20,522 bases of DNA, taken from assembly GCA_003990745.1 (NCBI GenBank), contig RBNI01001886.1:1-20522 (forward strand), written 5' to 3'. The translations under genes were made by a program, and so were the position numbers. This document shows positions 1 through 9,178 of this stretch, piece after piece. The notes beneath the pieces are model-generated. The model had not been told where the DNA came from. It saw nothing but the letters and a program-made list of their open reading frames with translations, and did no database searches. Each line of letters begins with the position of its first letter. Position 1 is the first letter of the stretch. Source of the DNA: Jimgerdemannia flammicorona. Lineage: Eukaryota; Mucoromycota; Endogonomycetes; Endogonales; Endogonaceae.

Positions 1-350
1 ACTATAAGACCTTGGGAAGGCACTCCAATAAGAACTTGCTTATAACAAACTTGTAGTTAGTCTAAGAGATACACCTTGAAGAGAATCTGATGTATTTGAA
101 GGACTCAATGCCCACTATATGATAATGTATATAATATAGTCCCCTCAGTCAGTTCCGGTTTCACTTACACACACTTCCTTGCAAGCAATCTAAGAGATAA
201 CAAGACAGTTAAAGATAAGAAGTTTGAGGACTATAAGACCTTGGGAAGGCACTCCAATAAGAACTTGCTTATAACAACTTGAGTTAGTCTAAGAGATACA
301 CCTTGAAGAGAATCTGGCATATTTGAAGGACTCAGCGACCACTACGTGAC
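1..350. repeat. LTR-like direct repeat, two copies
   Basis: A block of about 110 bp starting at position 1 recurs at 230, nearly identical (both begin ACTATAAGACCTTGGGAAGG). The second copy lacks two bases of the first near its middle. The copies are separated by about 120 bp that contain CCCCTCAGTCAGTTCCGG. Downstream of the shared block, copy 1 carries TA where copy 2 carries CG (ACTATATGAT against ACTACGTGAC), so copy 1 looks transition-mutated. The pattern fits the ends of nested LTR elements or a tandem repeat of about 229 bp. No open reading frame supports a gene here. I do not recognise the family. Confidence 0.6.
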
Positions 351-873
351 AAGAGGTAAGATTTTAAAAATTTATAACTTTTAAAATCATAATAACTTTT
401 AAAAAAAAAATTACTAATAATTTTTTATACAAATTGAGATATATTTTTAACAGAAAAATAATGTTTCAAAAAATTATTTTTTTCAAATCTTAATTTAGCA
501 GCTAAATGATTTTAAAAGACAATCTTATTTATAGTCAAAGAGATATATCTATAATAGATATATATTAGTAATAGATAATTATAGGATATTTTATAATAAA
601 AAGAAAGTAGAAAAATAATATATTATATCTCTCTCTTTAAGTATTATACATATTATACTATTATTCACTAGTTTATATTTTATTTCTTCATCTATATTTG
701 AGTTTTTTCACCAATAGGATCTATTTATATTCTTTATTTTTATTATATTTTCTTATAGTTCAAGTATATATATATATATAATATCCTTTTAGTTAATCTA
801 TAGTCAGTTTGTAGTTACTACTTAGTTTATTATATTCTTGCTTATATGTTATCTTATTATCTTACTAAAAAGA

Positions 874-955
874 GTATTGAAATTCTTATTATTCTGTATC
901 TCAATAATTTATAGCTTATATATAGCTTATATATAACTATATTACTCATAATTAC
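874..955 (+). repeat. RIP-like copy of a direct repeat (partner at 2438-2515)
   Basis: This stretch begins GTATTGAAATTCTTATTATT, the same 20 bases that open the partner at 2438. It then aligns over about 80 bp with one small insertion. At most differing sites this copy has A or T where the partner has G or C (TGTAGC becomes TATAGC, GTCAC becomes ATTAC). It is probably an LTR end or internal border of a transposon. Confidence 0.55.
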
Positions 956-1439
956 AATATATAAAAATATGAATAACTCAGATCAATAAATAATATCCTT
1001 TTTTTCCTTCTTTAAATTTATAGTAATATATTCTATCTTGCTTAATCTTTGTATAAAGTATCTTATTAGAAATTATTAATCAAAAATATCTCTCATATCT
1101 GTAATATCATTTTTAGAAACTAGATCCATTAGATTAATTCTTAGTCTCTCAAATATCAATACTAGGTTTATAACTTCTTTAATTATTAATTATTGATCAG
1201 ACTCTCTTGGCTGATCTATACTTTGAATATAAGATAAAATTTATTAAAAGTTTCTTATAGTCTATCTAGGTTAGTAGTTTTTGAAAAGTTTCACCTTATA
1301 TATATATGTCTTGAAGATAAAATAGTATTCAGTAAGATATATATCTTATAATAAGTAGTATTCTGAGTTTATATATCTATAATAATATTATTTGTAATTA
1401 ACTTGAAGAAAATAATAACTTTTAGAAGATCTAGTTTAC

Positions 1440-1482
1440 AATTGACAATTCTTCTCCTTTCCAGCTAGAAGAATTGTCAATT
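1440..1482. repeat. Perfect 15-bp inverted repeat (hairpin)
   Basis: The left arm AATTGACAATTCTTC (1440-1454) and the right arm GAAGAATTGTCAATT (1468-1482) are exact reverse complements, separated by a 13-nt loop that is C-rich for this island. It could be a transposon-terminal or target-derived palindrome. No gene end lies nearby, so a role as a terminator is unsupported. Confidence 0.7.
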
Positions 1483-1554
1483 TTGCCCCAAGTCAATAAG
1501 AATTATTACTATAGGATATATAGAGCAAATACATACTACTAACTAGTACTTCCA

Positions 1555-1960
1555 AATGAATCAAATTAATTTGAATTAAATTGAATTGAGAATTATACAA
1601 ATCTAATCAAATTGAATTAAGATCTGATTTGATTTAAAATATTTATCACAAATTCAAAATATAATAACTTAATGAAAATATATCCAAATTTAATATTCTT
1701 TATTATACTAAATTCTTTATCATAAAGCATATTAAATAAGCTAAAATTTATTAAATTTGGATATATTTTGATTGAGTTATTGAATTTTAAAAAATTTGTT
1801 TCAAATTGGACTTTGAATTAAATTAAACCTTGATTTGATTTAAATTAAATCAAATTGAGTCTTAGTTTGAATTAAATTGAATCAAATTGACCATTAATTC
1901 AATTCAAATATTTCAAATGAAATTGAGTTAAAGGTAAATTTGATTCAATTTAATTTATTC
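1555..1960. repeat. Large imperfect palindrome
   Basis: The core arms at 1675-1695 and 1749-1769 are exact 21-bp reverse complements around a 53-nt spacer. The flanking sequence on both sides (CAAATTGAATTAA-type motifs) continues the inverted match imperfectly out to roughly 1555 and 1960. The structure resembles a MITE-like or foldback element, or two inverted copies of a transposon end, later altered to A+T. Confidence 0.55.
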
Positions 1961-2437
1961 TGAGTACTACTGCTAACAGCTCTATTATAGATCAAATAAT
2001 ATTCTTTGGAGTAGAAGATGTCTTCAATTCTATTTCAATTTAGCAATCCACCAGTGATATTTTGAGTAGTAATATTTATCTAAGAAATGAGGGCTATATT
2101 TATTATTTTTATAAAGTTAAAATATAAGATTGAATAGATAATAGATATTGAGATTAGTTTTGGATTTGACATTATAAAACTTGAGATATTTGAGAAGAAC
2201 AAGGTTATCTGAGAGCCACTGCCTATATTATAACAACTGAGCATCTTTATTATATTCAGTCTATTGAAAGGTATTGACTTGCTGACTTAATAGTTTTATA
2301 GATAGATAGTATATCTCAGAAGTCTGAGTTCTACTATTATATCTTTGAATAGTTTGAGAGACTCTTGAGATTGATATGAGACTCTTTATAGTGTCATATA
2401 TTTCTAAGAAAAAATAATAATAAATGAGAGAAGAAAA

Positions 2438-2515
2438 GTATTGAAATTCTTATTATTTGCATCTTGATAATTTGTAGCTTATGTGGCTTATATGTGATTA
2501 TGTCACCCTTGATTA
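2438..2515 (+). repeat. Less mutated copy of the direct repeat (partner at 874-955)
   Basis: This copy lies at the right edge of the AT-rich island and keeps more G and C than its partner. With the partner 1.56 kb away it may mark the termini of one decayed element. CpG-containing sequence resumes within 30 bp of its end, which supports an element boundary here. Confidence 0.5.
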
Positions 2516-2544
2516 TATCACTGATTCCAACCAGTGCTCTTCTT

Positions 2545-2889
2545 CGCTCTTTCCCACTTATTCACAACAGAAAGAAAAAAAGAAAATATAGAGCGTTTAA
2601 TAAGGCTGCGTTACCTTTCAATTTCTCCATAGCCAAGTCAATTTTTCGTTCAAGATCCCGAATTTCAACTGAAAAATTAAAAGCGGAGCAGTCAGAAAAG
2701 AATGAGTATGTACAACGGAATTAAATTAACTGTATAGAGTCACGCTAATTTTAGAATACCTTGGAGAGGTGCTGATATTTACGCCGAAAAGTGGATTGGT
2801 AGAAATAGAATGGAAAGAGAGAATGGTGAAATGAACACAGGTTTGGATACTGTGGAGTAAGGAATGCTACTCGGCTATTTCACCTCCAC
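2545..2889. other. Non-coding transition between repeat island and duplicated block
   Basis: CpG returns at 2545. An 86-codon plus-strand frame (2464-2724) starts inside the repeat and resembles nothing I know. The minus strand around 2590-2700 could encode a short heptad-like helix (EIRDLERKIDLAMEKLKGN), but it is bounded by stops and I do not call it a gene. Confidence 0.4.
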
Positions 2890-3375
2890 CCCTTGCGGTA
2901 AAACTCATTGCCTTTGTGTAACTCTGCTTTCGCCCACGGAGGCCATCCCTGTAGCTGTGTGCTTCTATTACTATCGGATTGGTTTTCAAGAGAACATCCC
3001 ATGTCTCTTTCCGTCACCGCGGGATCGATTTGTTGGGAATTGATATTGTCGTTGAATGGTGATGGCCGTCTCTAATCTTTTCCATTCAATCCATGAACTC
3101 CCTAGAGGTATTTTCAGCAAATGCTTGCTGGACCTCGTTATGGTAGACGTTTCTGTCGAAATGCAGTTTTTTTTTGCATAAGGAGGATAGTGGGGTCATG
3201 ACGCGTCAACTCGAGGGCTTTTCGAATTGGTTTTTGGCGAGCTGATAGTCACACTTTTCAAAACGCGCTTCGTCTTTGCAATAGTAGCCCTTGGTGTTCG
3301 TGGAGTCGTGCTTGATGGCCTCGTCCGCGTTGTCGTGTAATGTTTGAGCCGGAGGCGCGGTTCATGTAGTATTTC
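2890..3375 (-). pseudogene. Decayed partial duplicate of the TPR/Sel1 gene at 4581-7460
   Basis: The minus strand aligns at nucleotide level with 6705-7330 of the neighbouring gene. Long shared words include GGACGTTTCTGTCGAA-like and TAACTCTGCTTTCGCCCACGG segments. It covers the first Sel1 codons, the 3' part of the intron and most of the TPR exon, in the same order. The segment equivalent to about 6800-6915 is missing. Several small indels, including a T9 run where the gene has T6, destroy the frame. Because it keeps part of the intron it is a DNA-level duplicate, not a retrocopy. The 67-codon minus-strand frame that survives here (3196-3399) is in the wrong frame and is not a gene. Confidence 0.8.
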
Positions 3376-3480
3376 GTGAACATGCAGACGAAATCCCAAA
3401 CATCACGCAAAACCCTTTAAACATTCACCACTAGCATTCGATCCAATCTTCTATGGGTTGTTCAACTCTCTAATGCAGAT
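3376..3480 (-). pseudogene. Fragment matching the 3' part of the GH16 pseudogene
   Basis: Positions 3395-3480 align with 7836-7955. Shared words include GCATTCGAT, TCTTCTA and GGTTGTTCA, spaced alike, plus AACATTCACCA against AACACTCACCA. A deletion of about 40 bp lies between them. The fragment sits directly beside the TPR duplicate, in the same order and orientation as in the source locus, so both belong to one segmental duplication with internal losses. Nothing translatable remains. Confidence 0.6.
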
Positions 3481-4511
3481 ACCCGATCTGCTGGAATTTT
3501 CATCTTAAAGACATGAAAGATACTTATTCACATTGGGAGAAAAGATAAGCTTTGATTTGAACACACTCACATTGCAATCGAAGATTTGAGCCTGAATTCA
3601 TAGAACCCCCTTCGCAAATTAGTGGATTGCTGATCCGATATAGTTATGAACATAGTTGTGAATATAGTTCAAACTTCGGCAAACTTGGCTTAGTTCCAAT
3701 TCAGATTTACGCCGCATTCAGTATCAAGAGTTGGTGCCAAAACGTCATTCGATCACCCACGGCATTCACCAGTAACTTAGCAATTAGTCGCATACTACGC
3801 CCATCTATCAACTTAGCAATTTGCCATTAGCAACTTCGCAACTACAATCTGTTTGCGCATCCCTCCCTGCCCATCCCTTGTGAACTAAATGGCCCCTTCG
3901 CGTACGAGCGCGAATGGCGAGCCTTGGAAGCGCATACACTTCCATACAGCCATACCCATTCACTTTATATTTACTTTGTTTTACGACATACGATTCGAAC
4001 TTTACGCGAAAGGACACGTTGGTGTGGTCCAATAGGGGGATCCTCTATTTGAATAACAATATATATTCTATCTTTTTTTCGAAATACAAATTATGTAATG
4101 GGATATGTAATCAACATTTCCATTGCTCAAATCAATTGTTACGATTTCCTAACCAATCTTCTTTTCAATTATATGTATATATCTTTTTCATTGTCTTTGA
4201 ATAGTGAAACTCGGAAACGCCATAAGAAACTGGCTAGCTCTAAGGAAATCCGGAAGTTTGAGATGTTTCAATTAACTATAAACGTTTCTTTAAAACTGAC
4301 AAGGATGACTCCCGCAAATTTTACTTGCCGTGACACATAATCATCACTTATTTACTTATTTTGGTTGCAAAGGGTTGATTGAATAACATATCGCGATTCT
4401 GTCAGACCTTAGCGAAATCGTATGCGCGAAGAAACCAACAAACCAAAACCCGACCTCACTTTCCAGTCGCCCTTTAACCAGTTCTTGATCCGCTTAGTTA
4501 GGATAAAAGCC
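3481..4511. other. Intergenic, no gene recognised
   Basis: About 1 kb holds only short overlapping frames with no recognisable motif. A short AACTTAGCAATT-like word recurs three times between 3772 and 3836. The right end is probably the 3' flank of the minus-strand MYND gene. Confidence 0.5.
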
Positions 4512-4517
4512 TTTATT
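4512..4517 (-). terminator. Candidate polyadenylation signal of the MYND gene
   Basis: The plus strand reads TTTATT, so the minus strand reads AATAAA, 64 bases past the stop codon of the minus-strand gene. Position and sequence fit, but the hexamer is common by chance and only weakly used in fungi. Confidence 0.35.
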
Positions 4518-4580
4518 TCCATTCCGTGGACTACATTTCAAACGTTTGAGCGACAAATGTATTGCTTTTCGGTTATGGGA

Positions 4581-5714
4581 TTACGGAGCACCACCCTCAC
4601 GCTTATGCTCCTTCTTGTGCGCTTTCCAATCTGCTTTTTGGTGTTCTTTGCTACAATACCAAACCTTGTTGCACGCGCTGCAAACCTTGGTTGCTACCTG
4701 TTTACATATAGGACACAAATTTATATTTGTCATATGTTTGGAAACCGACATCATCTTCAGGTGCGATCCAACGATCCCCTTGAGCGGAAATTCGCAAGGA
4801 CCGAAGACCGGAAGACGTTTGCCCTCGGCCTCAACGCCGCGATCGTAGTATTCGGTCGCCTTCTGAATGTCATCCATCTGACAGAAAGCCATGCTGTACA
4901 ACGCCTCTGGGATCTTGCGCGCTTCCGGTGGGGCGAGCTCCAAAAATAGGTTGTAGTCGACCAACGCGTCTTTTAAAGGAGATAAATAATCACCCCTGGC
5001 ACTCTGACGATTTGCTGTCGCCCGCATGTAGTAAACGTCGTAGCAATCGTTGGGATCAAGGAACCGAAGTGCAGCGTCGAAATCTGAAATTGCGTCTTGG
5101 CACCTCTCCGCAGAGCATTTCATGCACCCCCGGAAATAATGGAACGCACCATCTTGTGCGCACAAAGCGAGACACTCGTCTATCAAGGAGATGACGATCT
5201 GCATGGGTCGTTTCTCCATGAAGTAGAGTGTCGCAAGTACAAATTTGGCCTCGGCATTGCGTGGGTTCTTGGAGATAAAGTCATTGATCATGTTGGGACA
5301 CAGTTCTAGCACAGGTTTAGAGATCGTACAAACGATGTCGCATAGTTTGTAGGCTTGAGACCACTCGTGGATGAAAGATCCAATGTTACCCTTAAACAGG
5401 AAGTCCAATCCGCGATGGTGGTGTAGTTTTGCGGCTATCATGGTTTTTCCGACACGAGTATTTGCGTAAGGTGCGAGCTCCTCGAGCGAGTACCGCTCAC
5501 CGGAGACTTTGTCGGGACGGCGTTGGATCTGTGCTTTCTTAAACGCCTCGGCAATGGCGGTATCCGCCTCGATAAATGTTTTAGCATGCTCCGGATCGGC
5601 AAAAGACTTTATGATAGATTTGTTCAACTTCGCGTTGCGATATTTCGCCACGCGCTCCTTGTTGGTGATGAGTTCTGCATTGTCATTCTCCGCAGTGTCG
5701 CGCGAAAGCTCACA
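4581..5714 (-). CDS. TPR and MYND-type zinc finger protein (C-terminal part of a larger gene)
   Basis: The continuous minus-strand frame runs from the A8 run near 5715 to the stop at 4581. The longest internal start is a GTG at 5651 and no ATG opens the frame, so it is very probably the 3' part of a longer gene. Counting from that GTG, residues 1-300 are helical with TPR-like signatures (for example around the YFRGCMK and YMRATANRQ stretches). Residues 313-349 form a MYND zinc finger: C313, C316, C324, C327, Y332-C333, H337, H345 and H349. His replaces the usual Cys at 337 and 349, a conservative zinc-ligand change. MYND fingers bind proline-rich partner peptides, so a scaffold or adaptor role is likely. 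The frame is intact throughout. It joins the Sel1 region by skipping one base of the A8 run at 5715-5722. Confidence 0.8.
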   Translation of the reverse strand, partial: CELSRDTAENDNAELITNKERVAKYRNAKLNKSIIKSFADPEHAKTFIEADTAIAEAFKKAQIQRRPDKVSGERYSLEELAPYANTRVGKTMIAAKLHHHRGLDFLFKGNIGSFIHEWSQAYKLCDIVCTISKPVLELCPNMINDFISKNPRNAEAKFVLATLYFMEKRPMQIVISLIDECLALCAQDGAFHYFRGCMKCSAERCQDAISDFDAALRFLDPNDCYDVYYMRATANRQSARGDYLSPLKDALVDYNLFLELAPPEARKIPEALYSMAFCQMDDIQKATEYYDRGVEAEGKRLPVFGPCEFPLKGIVGSHLKMMSVSKHMTNINLCPICKQVATKVCSACNKVWYCSKEHQKADWKAHKKEHKREGGAP

Positions 5715-6761
5715 TTTTTTTTATGCGGCGAAGGAGTTGCTCGAAATCGCTATCGCTCAGATCGTCCTCATGAGAAATGCCACTCGGAATACCGAGGCCG
5801 TTCTCGATGGCCTTTTCGCGCCAGCTTTTAGCTTTAGCAATATCTCGTTTAACACCGTAATCACCGAAACGATATAACTCCGACAACATGAATTGCGCTT
5901 GAGGATAATTTAGCTGAGCAGAATCTCGGATACTTTGAACTGCCTTGTTGATCTGGCTTGGTTCGACGGATGTGCGCACTTTGTCGAGATTGAGGAATCC
6001 AACCCGAAATTGAACCGGGGGAAACTTCTTCTTTGCCGCCTTTTCGAACCAGTACATCGCTTTGTCGAGGTTTGGTTCCTGCGTATTGATTCCATCTTGA
6101 TATGCGACTCCTAAATTGTACATGGCTTCGGGGGCACCAGTTTCTGCTGCAGCCAGGAGAGCGTCAAGGGAATGGCCGTCCAGCATTGACAATGCAACCG
6201 CCGCGGGTGAGTAGTTGTTTGCTACGGCTTTGGCATACAATTCTCGAGCCAATAAAATATTCTTTTCCGCAATGCCGGGGTAGCCATAGGCATAGATGTG
6301 AGCCAGGTTGCATTGAGCGACAGGCCAATTCTTGTCGGAAGCTTGAGTGTAAATCTCGACGGCCTTCAAAATGTCGACAGGAGTACCTTCCCCATTCTCG
6401 TTACGCAAGGCCCAAGTTGCTCATTCCGGAAGGCTCGCCACCCTCAGCCGAGGTTTTGTAATGTTGGAATGCCTTGTCGAAATCCGGCACAACTCCAAGT
6501 CCATTACGATAGACATTTCCTAGGGCGTTGTGCGCGAGGGCAACACCGAGTCGTGGAATTCCGAAATAACTGTAGAACAACGGTTGCGAGGCGGCCATTT
6601 CCCAATAATGGCGAGCCTTCGCGAAATCTACTGGACCGCCGTTAACACTGGCGTATAAACATCCAAGGTTGTACTGCGCCTCTGTATTCCCCATCTCTGC
6701 GGCATTGCTGTAAAGCTCCATTGCCTTCGTGTAACTCTGCTTTCGCCCACGGTGGCCATCT
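5710..6761 (-). CDS. Sel1-repeat region of the TPR-Sel1-MYND gene, with one frame break
   Basis: Two overlapping minus-strand frames (down to 6401, then 6408-5710) together encode seven or eight Sel1-like repeats: NLGCLYASVNGG, LGNVYRNGLG, NLGL then ENGEG, NLAHIYAYG, YNLGVAYQDG, LSELYRFGDYG and others. Sel1 repeats are TPR-related scaffolds. At about 6405 the first frame stops right after SNLGLA. Skipping a single base restores an exactly spaced consensus (NLG, seven residues, then G). The second frame stops at a TGA directly after an A8 run, where dropping one A joins it to the MYND frame. The apparent starts at 6814 (GTG) and 6408 are not real. The region is better read as an internal exon beginning at 6761 after the intron. 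The breaks could be assembly errors, decay, or slippage. Confidence 0.7.
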
Positions 6762-7460
6762 CTGTAGTTGTGCGCTTCCAGTACTATCGGGATGGCAACT
6801 AGATATGTAGGCACGTGACTTTACGCCATTTCATCAGATTTACGTCATTCATCAGTAACGCGTGAAATACGCGACCTACGCAACTTCAATAAAATCGACC
6901 TCTTTCACAACAATAACATCCTTGTCTCTTTCCATCACCGCAGGATCGACTTCTTGGCGATTAAAATTGTCGTTTAACGGGGAGCGGCCCTCTCTAACCA
7001 TTTCCATCAAATCCTTGTGCTCTCTCGAGGAATTCGCGGCAAACGCTTGCTGAACCTCGTCATGGTGGACGTTTCTGTCGAACTGCAGTTTTTTGCATTC
7101 GTCGACCTTAAGGCGGATAGTGGCGTCATGAGGCGCCAACTCGAGGGCCTTTTCGAACTGGTTTTGGGCGAGCTGATAGTCGCGCTTTCCAAAAAGTGCT
7201 TCGCCCTTGCAGTAGTAGCCCTTGACATTCGCGGGGTCGTGCTTTATGGCCTCTTCCGCGTCATCGTAGGCGACGGCGTAGCGTTTGAGCCTGAGGCTTG
7301 TGCGGGCGCGGTTCGTGTAATATTTCGCACACTTTGGATTGGCTTCCTTGATAGCTTTCGAGAAGTGCTTGTATGCAGTGTGATAATCTCCGGCTTTGAA
7401 AGCCTCATTGCCGTTGGAATTGTGCCGTTCCGCCTTGATATTTTCTGAGGTCGTATTCAT
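6762..7460 (-). CDS. PP5-like TPR domain, first exon (6880-7460) of the TPR-Sel1-MYND gene, with intron 1
   Basis: The ATG at 7460 opens a 581-bp exon. Residues about 9-125 form three TPR units (GNEAFKAGDY, YYTNRARTSLRL, KGYYCKGEALF, FEKALELAPHD), the arrangement of PP5- and STI1-type TPR domains that bind chaperone C-termini. A charged tail follows. The frame would stop at 6876, but a good donor GTAGGT (6879-6874) and acceptor CTACAG (ending 6762) define a 118-base intron. It is phase-consistent and carries the reading frame into the Sel1 region, skipping the stop. The gene would then encode roughly 920 residues. A separate 194-residue TPR protein is the alternative. A decayed duplicate of this exon lies at 2890-3375. 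Confidence 0.75.
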
Positions 7461-7790
7461 GGCTTTGATGGAAGCGGTACTCCGATCATATGAGGCGAAG
7501 TTTATTAAAAAAGTACCTTATGACCTAGCTGAATTGGTATCTTTTTTTTGAATTTACAGGGGGGATGGCGTTCGGCAATTGCCTATAAGAAATGCTCTTG
7601 TACATGTGGGGCAGCGGAAATAGTTATGTGTGGCGATGTAAAGCTTGTTTCTGCCTCGTATATTCTGAAGGGTTACACGAACCGGGCATACAGTATGCTG
7701 GTGACCTTTGTATCTTATCCGATTGTTGACATTTATCCAAACTTTGAAGCCACCCAATGATAAGGTTAAACCTCAACACTGACGTAGACT

Positions 7791-8517
7791 AACGGCGTAC
7801 CATCTTTCCTTGGCGTCCTGGAAGTCTTTGACAGCATGCCCCAACCGCACAGCAAACCCCGCCAACACTCACCAAATAAAAATACAAATGAAACTCCCTA
7901 TTAAAACGGTGCTGCATTCGATATATTCTTCTACCGGTTGTTCAGCTCCTCTGGGAGCCTGCCGCGTCCAAACACTAAGCTTACCACATCCAATCTCCCT
8001 TCGGCATCCTGACCCTAACCTCGACGCGACCGTACTTGATACTTATCGAGTTGTAGGTGCGAACGCGGATTGGACTGGGTTGATCACGATGCCGCCAGCG
8101 CCAGAGCTTTGTGAGCAATCTATATATTTATATATTATTTTTAGTTAATAGTTTTAATTTTATGGAGATCGAGATTTGCCGTCTGACTTTGGAAACACGC
8201 GTGGTATATGACGGGTATACTTACCATAGCCGAGGTTATTGGAGCAGGTCACCAGATGGTGGAGCAGAGGGACGGAAAAAGTATTAGTAATTAGAATGTG
8301 GCTCCATTACCAGAGCACTGTGACGGCGGATTCTCCCCCTAACTTACTAACATCATGCCATAGTTCAAATGCCTTCCGGTCGAACACCCACCAGAGATCC
8401 ACGGTCATCCCGTCCGGGATGGCGGCCGCCCCAAGGTTCTCGGATGTGCGTCGGATGGATATAGAGCACGCCGTCGCGCATAAAACTGTTGGACTGGTTG
8501 TTGACGTAGATGTCGTG
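7791..8517 (-). pseudogene. Remains of a GH16 beta-1,3-glucanase / glucan-binding protein gene
   Basis: Three minus-strand pieces occur in family order. First, 8517-8350 reads HDIYVNNQSNSFMRDGVLYI, then a frame slip, then MTVDLWW; this matches the family's YYTNNRSNSYVRDGxLYIKPT and later DLW motifs. Second, 8099-7985 reads INPVQSA, a one- or two-base slip, then RVRT and KYGRVEVR-MPKGDWMW, matching NPVxSARxRT and KYGRVEVRAKMPxGDWxWPAIW. It is preceded by an acceptor-like CAAAG and followed by a donor GTAAGC. Third, 7838-7791 reads HAVKDFQDAKERWYAV, resembling the family's C-terminal AMxDFWxAxxxWYPTW. Only about 150 bases separate pieces two and three, so the catalytic ExDxxE segment is missing. 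Frame slips and stops confirm it is dead. A scrap of its 3' end is duplicated at 3376-3480. Confidence 0.75.
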
Positions 8518-9178
8518 CTGTGTGTTGAGTAGAAGTAGAACGGGACGATCGCGTGATCACGTACGCCGGCGAGTCCTTGACTTCTGACTCCCGTCGTTTT
8601 TGCTCAAGGTCTTGGTAATACATGCACAATATGGTGCACCGTCGAACTACCGCGCACATGAGTGGACAATTTCGACATTTTCCAAACGCGGATCGATTGT
8701 GCCGGGATCCGCCGAATGATAGTTACGCTAGAATATAGTGCCAGTTTACGATTTTGGTTGTCCAAGACATGATCCAAATGAAAATGTATCATGATGGAAG
8801 GTTATCGACACGACGAGGATGCATGGTGTGCGTGAAAATTGAATTGAGGTGCATACTTCCGGTTACGGATTTTAGCAATAAGGATTCGGGTCCCGCGACA
8901 GAACGGCAACAGTTGTTGCATTGATTGTGTCTCCTTCTTTTAATTTATAATGAACGGGATGTTTCATGACGATCGCATAGGACACTACTACATACACCAG
9001 AAAATGATTTCCGCATTGAAAATAACGTTGTATATACCTCCTTGAAGCAATCATGTAACATCCAAATCAACAACGTCACGGCGGGCCTGAGCATAATTAT
9101 ATTTATTATATATATTTGGAGATGAGGCCCCTGCAAATCTGCTCCCCACCGATCAGTGGCGGTGACCGTTTTTCGTGC
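8518..9178. other. Intergenic, no gene recognised
   Basis: This stretch lies upstream of the GH16 remains on one strand and upstream of the SDR gene on the other. It may contain the lost 5' part of the GH16 gene, but I could not match the family's N-terminal motifs. Only short frames without motifs occur. Confidence 0.4.

Larger units (their letters stand above)
347..2544. mobile_element. CpG-free AT-rich island, decayed transposon-type sequence
   Basis: Reading the stretch base by base I find no CG dinucleotide from 347 to 2544, whereas CpG is common on either side of the island. The stretch is strongly A+T rich, full of TATATA runs and stop codons in all frames, and has no supportable gene. 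Internal repeat copies differ mainly by C-to-T and G-to-A changes. In fungi such islands are the usual product of repeat-induced point mutation (RIP) or of decay of methylated transposons. The parent element cannot be identified from what is left. Confidence is high for the composition and moderate for the transposon origin. Confidence 0.65.

Noticed and set aside
2464..2724. 86-codon plus-strand frame as a gene
   Set aside because: It starts inside the repeat, has biased AT-driven composition and no recognisable domain.
3196..3399. 67-codon minus-strand frame as a small gene
   Set aside because: It is an off-frame reading of the decayed TPR duplicate.
4422..4949. 175-codon plus-strand frame
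   Set aside because: It lies largely over the MYND gene on the other strand and shows no motif of its own.
5651..5712. Short intron with donor GTGAGC and acceptor GCAG joining Sel1 to MYND
   Set aside because: It would be only 39 bases and leaves the reading frame out of phase, so it does not repair the break.
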